This document shows, piece by piece, positions 57,423 to 64,000 of a DNA stretch of 64,000 nucleotides. Origin of the DNA: Fimbriimonadaceae bacterium (lineage in GTDB: Bacteria; Armatimonadota; Fimbriimonadia; Fimbriimonadales; Fimbriimonadaceae); contig JAMLGR010000014.1 in the NCBI GenBank assembly GCA_023957775.1, positions 1 to 64,000 on the forward strand. Direction: 5' to 3'. How positions within the stretch are numbered: position 1 is the stretch's first letter; the number at the start of each line of letters is the position of its first letter. The position numbers and the translations under genes are program-made. Below the pieces are notes generated by a model. The model had not been told where the DNA came from and did no database searches. It saw only the letters and a program-made list of their open reading frames with translations.

Positions 57423-57550
57423 TGTGGGTGTGCGGTGTGGGGTTTGGGGTGTGCGGTGTGGGGTTTGGGGTGTGCGGTGTGGGGTGTGGGGTTTGGGGTG
57501 TGCGGTGTGGGGTGTGGGGTTTGGGGTGTGCGGTGTGGGGTTTGGGGCGT
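57423..57550. repeat. Heptamer array, units GTGTGGG, GTTTGGG and GTGTGCG
   Basis: About 17 heptamers alternate in a higher-order order, roughly GTGTGCG-GTGTGGG-GTTTGGG repeated, with some doubled GTGTGGG units. The array occupies the gap between the divergent 606-residue gene and the prepilin-type gene, close to both starts. Confidence 0.92.
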
Positions 57551-57575
57551 GGCAACCTTCGGGGGTTGGCTTGCG

Positions 57576-57581
57576 TTTAAT
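57576..57581 (+). promoter_or_regulatory. -10 element of the prepilin-type gene
   Basis: TTTAAT ends nine bases before the ATG at 57591, just after the heptamer array. Confidence 0.4.
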
Positions 57582-57590
57582 GGAGTGTCC

Positions 57591-58271
57591 ATGAAGAACC
57601 ACTCGCGCCGGGGATTCACGTTGATCGAGCTGATGGTCGTCGTCGCGATCATCGCTTTGCTTGCCGCGCTGCTGTTTCCCGTCTTTGCCCGCGCCAAGGC
57701 CGCGGCCAAGCAGGCGACCTGCATCTCCAACCTCAAGCAGATCGGTTCGTCGATCCTGCTCTACATGGCCGACTACGACGACGTGTTTCCACACGCTCTC
57801 GACGCTTCGGACAAGTACGCGCCCGACATTTGGGCGCACGAGCCGGAGTTTTACGCGCGCATTCCGTACATGCCCTTGCTCAGCGAAGCCCTGCAGCCCT
57901 ATCTGAAGAACCAAGGCGTGTTCCACTGCCCTTCCGATACGGGAACCCAGGTGCTGGACAACCACTTCGGCGAGCGTTTCGAATCCGCGCCTTCGATGTT
58001 CGCGACCTTCGGCTCCAGCTACTTCTTCCGCACGGAGATCGCTTTCCGCGCCTTCACCCAGACCCGGTTCCAGCTCCCCGCCGACGTGAACGTCCTGTTC
58101 GACGGGGCCGGCCACTGGCACGGTTCGGCTCGAGCGATCACGATGGAGGACGATTTCGGCACCATGTTCGAGCTGCTGGGCAAATACCGCTACAACACGC
58201 TCTTTGGGGATATGCACGCCAAGTCGCTGACACGCGACGGACTGGACCGCGCCTGGAACGTCGCCCTGTGA
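57591..58271 (+). CDS. Prepilin-type N-methylation domain protein
   Basis: The 226-residue protein has a type IV prepilin signal ([20 protein letters not shown], cleaved after the Gly before Phe) and the long hydrophobic helix. The region with [20 protein letters not shown] and a C-terminal HWHGSAR and GDMHAKSL pattern is typical of the planctomycete and armatimonad DUF1559-like secreted pseudopilins. The protein is likely assembled at or exported through the inner membrane. It is the first gene of a three-gene operon with four-base overlaps, an odd context for a pilin-like protein. Confidence 0.88.
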   Translation: MKNHSRRGFTLIELMVVVAIIALLAALLFPVFARAKAAAKQATCISNLKQIGSSILLYMADYDDVFPHALDASDKYAPDIWAHEPEFYARIPYMPLLSEALQPYLKNQGVFHCPSDTGTQVLDNHFGERFESAPSMFATFGSSYFFRTEIAFRAFTQTRFQLPADVNVLFDGAGHWHGSARAITMEDDFGTMFELLGKYRYNTLFGDMHAKSLTRDGLDRAWNVAL

Positions 58272-59419
58272 TCGTTCGACCGTACGGCGTGGTGATCGAC
58301 GGGGATCTCGAGCTGGGTTTGGAGCTCGAGGTCGAGGAGGGGCGGATCGTCGCGTTGCGCCCCCACACCGGGATTCCCGAACCCTACGTCGTCTCGCCGG
58401 CGTTCGTCAACGCCCACTCGCATTTCGAGTACCTCGGGCTGGAGGGCCGGGTGACCGGGGACGACTACTGGTCTTGGATCCGCGAACTCACCCGGATGAA
58501 GGCGGATCAGAACCCGGACGACGTGCGGGCGGATGCCCTCCGCGCCGGCGCGCTGAACCGGGCGACGGGCGTGGCCTGGGTGGCCGAGCATTCGGACCGG
58601 CCGGGCTCGGGCGAGGCGATGGCCGCGACGGGACTCGACGGGGTGATCTTCCAAGAGGTGATCACGCTTCGGGAGTACGCCGACCCCGGCCAGAAGCTCG
58701 AGCAGGTGTTGGAGCGGGCCGCGCGGAATCGCGAAGCGTTCGGGGGGCCCGTCTATGCGAACCCCCACGCGCACCACACCGTGGCGCCGGAGCCGCTGCG
58801 CGCCTTGGGCGGGAGTGGCCATCCCTTGAGTATCCACGTGGCCGAAACCGAGCACGAATCGCAGTTCACGCGCTACGGGGAAGGCCCGATCGCGGATTTC
58901 TACCGCCTCGCGAACCTGCCGGTCCGGCCGAGTGGGATGAGCGTGGTCGGGACGTTGGCGCTGCTGGGTTGCGTGCGGAAGGGCGTCCAGTTCGTCCACT
59001 GCTGCGCGATCGAGGACGGAGATCTGGAGCTGATGGCCGAGGGCGGCGTGACGGTGGCGCACTGTCCCCGGTCGAATCGGCGCCTCGAGTGTCCCGCGGC
59101 GCCGGTCCGGGAGATGCTCGACGCGGGCATTCCGGTGGGGTTGGGCTTGGACTCGGCGGCGAGCAGCGGCCCGATCGACATGTTCGCGGAGATGCGCGAG
59201 GCGTTGGCGACGTCGCACGCGCGGGGACGTCCGGTGAGCCCGCAGGAGGTTTGGCGCATGGCCACCGAGAGGGGGCGCGAGAGCGTTCCGGTACCGGGCG
59301 AGCCGTGGCGCATCGAACCCTGTTCGGCAGTGCCCCTGATCGCGATCCAGGTTCCGGGTGCGTCGAGCGTCGCCGACCTCATCGCCCACGGGGCGCCGGA
59401 GCAGGTGGCTTGGCTGTGA
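58268..59419 (+). CDS. Metal-dependent amidohydrolase (deaminase type)
   Basis: The 383-residue protein is a TIM-barrel amidohydrolase. Metal ligands are [11 protein letters not shown] (two His), [10 protein letters not shown] (His), FVHCCAIED (His) and [11 protein letters not shown] (Asp). [20 protein letters not shown] and [18 protein letters not shown] resemble the SsnA/aminodeoxyfutalosine deaminase group, but the substrate is not certain. The GTG start overlaps the preceding stop codon (GTGA), as does the next gene's start, so translation is coupled. Cytosolic. Confidence 0.85.
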   Translation: MIVRPYGVVIDGDLELGLELEVEEGRIVALRPHTGIPEPYVVSPAFVNAHSHFEYLGLEGRVTGDDYWSWIRELTRMKADQNPDDVRADALRAGALNRATGVAWVAEHSDRPGSGEAMAATGLDGVIFQEVITLREYADPGQKLEQVLERAARNREAFGGPVYANPHAHHTVAPEPLRALGGSGHPLSIHVAETEHESQFTRYGEGPIADFYRLANLPVRPSGMSVVGTLALLGCVRKGVQFVHCCAIEDGDLELMAEGGVTVAHCPRSNRRLECPAAPVREMLDAGIPVGLGLDSAASSGPIDMFAEMREALATSHARGRPVSPQEVWRMATERGRESVPVPGEPWRIEPCSAVPLIAIQVPGASSVADLIAHGAPEQVAWL

Positions 59420-59724
59420 CCCTCGACGCGCTCTGGGCGATCGTGCGCTCGATTCCAGAGGGGAAGTGCGCCTCGTACGGGGAGGTGGGTGCCGCCCTCT
59501 TCGAACCTGCGACGGGATTCCAGGTGGGAAGGTGGATGGCCCGCTGCCCGGACGACGTGCCGTGGTGGCGTGTCGTCTCGAAGCAGGGCCGGTTTCCCAT
59601 CACCCGCCGACACCCTTCGCTTGGCTTCCAGCAGAGGGAACTGCTCGAACGGGAAGGGGTGACGTTTGCGGGAGACGCCGTCGACATGGCCGCGTCCGGC
59701 TGGATCCCCCCGCCGCAACGTTAG
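59416..59724 (+). CDS. Alkyltransferase-like (ATL) DNA-binding protein
   Basis: The 102-residue protein is a stand-alone MGMT DNA-binding domain: LDALWAIVRSIPEGKCASYG, VGRWMARCPDDVPWWRVVSK and QGRFPITRRHPSLGFQQREL. The alkyl-accepting Cys of the PCHRV motif is Trp here (VPWWRVV). This marks the ATL group, which bind O6-alkylguanine without repair and flag it for nucleotide excision repair. The GTG start overlaps the upstream stop (GTGA). It is the third gene of the prepilin/amidohydrolase operon. Confidence 0.9.
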   Translation: MTLDALWAIVRSIPEGKCASYGEVGAALFEPATGFQVGRWMARCPDDVPWWRVVSKQGRFPITRRHPSLGFQQRELLEREGVTFAGDAVDMAASGWIPPPQR

Positions 59725-59797
59725 CTGGGGGGCTGCACGATGCCGATGGGAGTCCGGCGATTCAGAGACAGTCGCAAACTGCAGTGAAGGGCTCCGG

Positions 59798-59822
59798 GTG
59801 CCACGCCCGCTGGACGGGCGTG
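59798..59822. repeat. REP-like palindrome, copy 4
   Basis: A 25-bp palindrome identical to the copy at 10801. It is the exact reverse complement of copy 5, 28 bases downstream, so the two form a pair like a bacterial interspersed mosaic element. Confidence 0.92.
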
Positions 59823-59850
59823 CGGGGGCTTTCAGCTACAACCTTGAACT

Positions 59851-59875
59851 CACGCCCGTCCAGCGGGCGTGGCAC
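59851..59875. repeat. REP-like palindrome, copy 5
   Basis: The exact reverse complement of copy 4. The arms CACGCCC and GGGCGTG flank GTCCAGC. The transcript of the pair could form one long 25-bp stem. Confidence 0.92.
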
Positions 59876-60037
59876 CCAGGGTTTTGCGACAGTCCCTTCA
59901 TCGACGCTTTCGGTGCGTCCGGCCAGGCCGCCGTGCATGCGGGGCGCCAAACGGCCCGGTTCGCCGATGAATCCGCGCACTCCCAGAGCCTCGGCGTTCC
60001 AACTTGTGCTTGAACCGGGGGGGGGGCGTCACTCGCG

Positions 60038-61615
60038 TCAGAACCCTTGGGCGCAACCGTCCTTGCGGGAGTCGCTGGCCGCACAGTAGGCGTCGTCGAG
60101 CCGCATGATCGCCTGGGCGCCGCCGAAGAGACCGGGCGGCTGGTGGCGCACGACGCGGTGGCCGCGCGCCTCGAGCTCCCGGGCGGTTGATTCGGGAAAT
60201 CCGGCTTCAAGCCATAGGTCGGAGCCCGCGACCTGCCACCGCGCCGCATCGGATGCCTCCTGCGGGTCTTGACCCGCCCCAAGGATCCGCTCGACCATCT
60301 GCACGTGGCCTTGCGCCTGCATCGGCCCGCCCATCACTCCGAAGGCGAGCAGCGGCTGTCCGTTCCGCGTGGCAAACCCCGGAATGATCGTGTGGAAGGG
60401 GCGCTTGGACGGTGCCGGCTCGTTCGGGTGTCCGGGTTCGAGGCGGAATCCACAGGCTCGGTTCTGCATCGCGATCCCCGTCCCCGGGACCACGACTCCC
60501 GATCCGAACCCCTGGTAGTTCGATTGGATGAACGAGACCATCATCCCCTCGTCGTCGGCCGCACAGAGAAGGACCGTTCCCGGGTCGGCCGGCAGCGTCG
60601 GCCGCGGGTCGGCCGCGTTCGTGGGGTCGATGGAGGCGGCCCAGGCGGCGAGCGCCCTCTCCTCGAGCATCGCGGCGGGGTCGATGCGCATCGATTGGGG
60701 ATCGGCCAGGTGCTCGGCGATCAGGGCGAGGCCCACCTTGGTGGCTTCGATCTGCAGGTGGACCCAGTCGGCGGAGTCCCGTGCGGCGGCGCCGCCGAGA
60801 CGATCGAGGATGCCCAGGGCGACCAGGGCGGCGAGACCCTGCCCGTTGGGCGGAATCTCGTGGACCTCGCAGCCACGGTACTCCACGGACAGGGGGGCGA
60901 CCCACACCGAGCGATGGTTCGCGAGATCCTCGAGGGACCAGGCGGTCCCGTGCGATCGGGCGTCCTCGACGATCCGGTTCGCCATTTCGCCGCGGTAGAA
61001 GGCCTCGCCCTCCGTTTCCGCGATGAGCGCCAGGGTTTCCGCGTGGTCGGGCAATCGAACGATCTCCCCTGCTTGGGGAGGGCGCCCCTCGGGCAGGAAC
61101 GTGTCCCGCCAGGGCCCGAACTCGCCAAACACGGCGGCGGACCGCGCCCAGCCCGCGGCGATGACCGGGGACACGGGAAATCCGTCTTCCGCGTAACGAA
61201 TCGCCGCGTCGAAGAGTTCGGAGAACGGCATCCGCCCGAACCGTGCCGAGAGGTCGACCCATGTGGCCACCGCGCCCGGAACCGTCACCGAATCCCAACC
61301 GCGCGCGGGCATCTCCGTCAGGCCGTCGACGCGCGAGGGGTCCCACTGCGCCGGCAACCGTCCGCTGCCGTTGAGGCCCTGGAGTGTGCCGCCGCTCCAA
61401 ACCAACGCAAACGCGTCGGAACCGATGCCATTTCCGGTCGGCTCCACGACCGTGAGCGCGATGGCCGTCGCCAACGCGGCATCGACCGCATTTCCGCCGC
61501 GTCGCAACGCCTCCACGCCCGCCGCCGCCGCCAGGGGCTGGCTCGTCGCGACGACGTTGCGTGCGTAAAGGGGCATCCGTCGAGCCGGGGCGGTCTCGGG
61601 GGCAGGGTGAACCAT
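60038..61615 (-). CDS. ggt: Gamma-glutamyltransferase
   Basis: The 525-residue protein is a Ggt-type N-terminal nucleophile hydrolase that cleaves gamma-glutamyl bonds of glutathione or similar amides. It has VVATSQPLAAAAGVEALRRG, GNAVDAALATAIALTVVEPT, and GNGIGSDAFALVW. The processing site is DPGTVLLCAADDEG with the catalytic Thr of the small subunit. SFIQSNYQGFGSG and GFATRNGQPLLAFGVMGGPM follow. There is no clear signal peptide, so a cytosolic location is possible. TAGCGT ends six bases before the ATG. It is divergent from groESL-2. Confidence 0.93.
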   Translation of the reverse strand: MVHPAPETAPARRMPLYARNVVATSQPLAAAAGVEALRRGGNAVDAALATAIALTVVEPTGNGIGSDAFALVWSGGTLQGLNGSGRLPAQWDPSRVDGLTEMPARGWDSVTVPGAVATWVDLSARFGRMPFSELFDAAIRYAEDGFPVSPVIAAGWARSAAVFGEFGPWRDTFLPEGRPPQAGEIVRLPDHAETLALIAETEGEAFYRGEMANRIVEDARSHGTAWSLEDLANHRSVWVAPLSVEYRGCEVHEIPPNGQGLAALVALGILDRLGGAAARDSADWVHLQIEATKVGLALIAEHLADPQSMRIDPAAMLEERALAAWAASIDPTNAADPRPTLPADPGTVLLCAADDEGMMVSFIQSNYQGFGSGVVVPGTGIAMQNRACGFRLEPGHPNEPAPSKRPFHTIIPGFATRNGQPLLAFGVMGGPMQAQGHVQMVERILGAGQDPQEASDAARWQVAGSDLWLEAGFPESTARELEARGHRVVRHQPPGLFGGAQAIMRLDDAYCAASDSRKDGCAQGF

Positions 61616-61621
61616 ATCGGA

Positions 61622-61627
61622 ACGCTA
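61622..61627 (-). promoter_or_regulatory. -10 element of ggt, leaderless type
   Basis: TAGCGT on the minus strand ends six bases before the ATG at 61615. Confidence 0.4.
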
Positions 61628-61649
61628 CCCGCACGGAACGCTCCAAGGG

Positions 61650-61683
61650 TTGCGATTTAGCACTCTCGGCGGTAAACTGCCAA
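61650..61683 (+). promoter_or_regulatory. Promoter and CIRCE operator of groESL-2
   Basis: TTGCGA at 61650-61655 and TAAACT at 61673-61678 are 17 bases apart. Within them TTAGCACTC, nine bases and AACTGCCAA (61657-61683) match CIRCE: the left arm is perfect and the right arm matches at six of nine positions. An HrcA-type repressor would block the promoter directly. Confidence 0.75.
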
Positions 61684-61750
61684 TCGTGAGCGAAGGGCTC
61701 GACCGAGGCCCCGCTCAAACGAGTTCACACAAGGAGACAGCGAACACGAG

Positions 61751-63713
<1,963 letters not shown>

Positions 63714-63722
63714 GGTGGACTC

Positions 63723-63762
63723 GGGGCGCGCCGCCGGCACTCGTCGGCGGCGCGCCCCTTTT
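63723..63762 (+). terminator. Rho-independent terminator of groESL-2
   Basis: A fourteen-pair GC hairpin (GGGGCGCGCCGCCG with CGGCGGCGCGCCCC, eight-base loop) is followed by TTTT. Confidence 0.95.
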
Positions 63763-63883
63763 GCTTGGGGGACGTTCGCTTGCGGCCCTTCCCGGCGTAG
63801 AAGAAGAGTAGGCGGCGCGCACAACGGGCTGGATTGCCTGTTCGATTGGCGCCCAGAACCGGAACCCAGTTGGAGGGACAACG

Positions 63884-64000
63884 ATGAAAGAACCTAATGG
63901 AAAGAAACGCGGCGGTGGACTTGGATTCATCGCGGGCCTCGCGACCGGCGTCGCCGCAGTGTTGCTCTACGCCGCGGGCAAGGAACGCAAGCTGGGCGAC
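63884..64000 (+). CDS. YtxH-like small membrane protein (partial)
   Basis: The reading frame runs off the window. The 39 visible residues begin MKEPNGKKRGGGLGFIAGLA and continue through a glycine-rich membrane helix (GLATGVAAVLLYA) to GKERKLGD. This is the N-terminal pattern of YtxH-type proteins, as at 47416. GGAGGG lies seven bases before the ATG, so it is a leadered gene after the groESL-2 terminator. Confidence 0.7.
   Translation, partial: MKEPNGKKRGGGLGFIAGLATGVAAVLLYAAGKERKLGD

Larger units (their letters stand above)
59725..60037. other. Intergenic region carrying paired REP elements
   Basis: This 313-base gap between convergent genes holds the inverted REP pair at 59798-59875. Apart from these no gene-like signal is visible; a reading frame through the palindromes (ending in CHARWTGV) is an artefact. 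Confidence 0.6.

Noticed and set aside
57420-57590. N-terminal extension of the prepilin-type protein through the heptamer array
   Set aside because: The extension is a translation of tandem heptamers. The class III signal RRGFTLIEL must lie near the N-terminus, which fixes the start at 57591.
59762-60089. Reading frames containing CHARWTGV around the REP pair, also seen at 10634 and 18422
   Set aside because: The peptide is just the translation of the palindrome, which explains why it recurs in unrelated frames.

Overview
The window is GC-rich, densely coded bacterial chromosome with genes on both strands. The best guess is an Armatimonadota (Fimbriimonadia-like) organism. This rests on the prepilin-type protein at 57591 (FTLIELMVV helix, then an [21 protein letters not shown]-like region), two PEP-CTERM proteins, a TonB-dependent receptor (implying an outer membrane) and P-II, HslV and GroESL of deep-branching type. 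No rRNA is present, so the assignment is inference. No phage, plasmid, CRISPR array or intact insertion sequence was recognised.

Layout. 1-5.5 kb: repeat arrays, glyA, dnaK with a HAIR-type operator, a RAYT-like protein that has lost its HUH histidines, and a coupled hslV-glnB pair. 5.6-19.8 kb: mostly single-gene units, namely a PhoR-type kinase, a GHL10 hydrolase, galE, a ferritin-like protein, tRNA-Leu, cutC, a zinc alcohol dehydrogenase, a membrane esterase with a peptidoglycan-binding head, a methyltransferase-glycosyltransferase fusion, a PhyH-like dioxygenase and moeA. 19.8-30.1 kb: a TonB receptor/YfiR/hybrid kinase operon, then an M48 metalloprotease tail-to-tail with a caspase-TPR protein. 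30.1-33.6 kb: tRNA-Arg, a PEP-CTERM protein and CIRCE-controlled groESL-1. 33.6-47.6 kb: surface and envelope proteins, including a PEP-CTERM/BNR pair and a ~1480-residue beta-propeller/Ig-like repeat protein. 47.6-61.6 kb: gpmA, a pyrC-like gene coupled to a DinB gene, a C1 aminopeptidase, a 30-residue membrane peptide, metH lacking its cobalamin half, FKBP, rpsT, a prepilin/amidohydrolase/alkyltransferase-like operon and ggt. 61.6-64 kb: a second CIRCE-controlled groESL with a His-rich GroEL tail, and the start of a small YtxH-like gene.

Two themes recur. First, about twenty starts have a TAnnnT-like -10 hexamer ending 5-9 bases (most often exactly 6) before the start codon, which predicts leaderless or near-leaderless transcripts; genes inside operons and a minority of first genes use Shine-Dalgarno sites instead. 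Second, gene borders carry three families of small repeats: heptamer arrays with several different units, a ~33-bp direct-repeat family, and a REP-like palindrome in five copies including one exact head-to-head pair. The window also encodes a catalytically broken relative of the RAYT transposases that normally act on REP elements.

The heat-shock genes appear to be split between two repressor systems: HspR/HAIR at dnaK and HrcA/CIRCE at both groESL operons.
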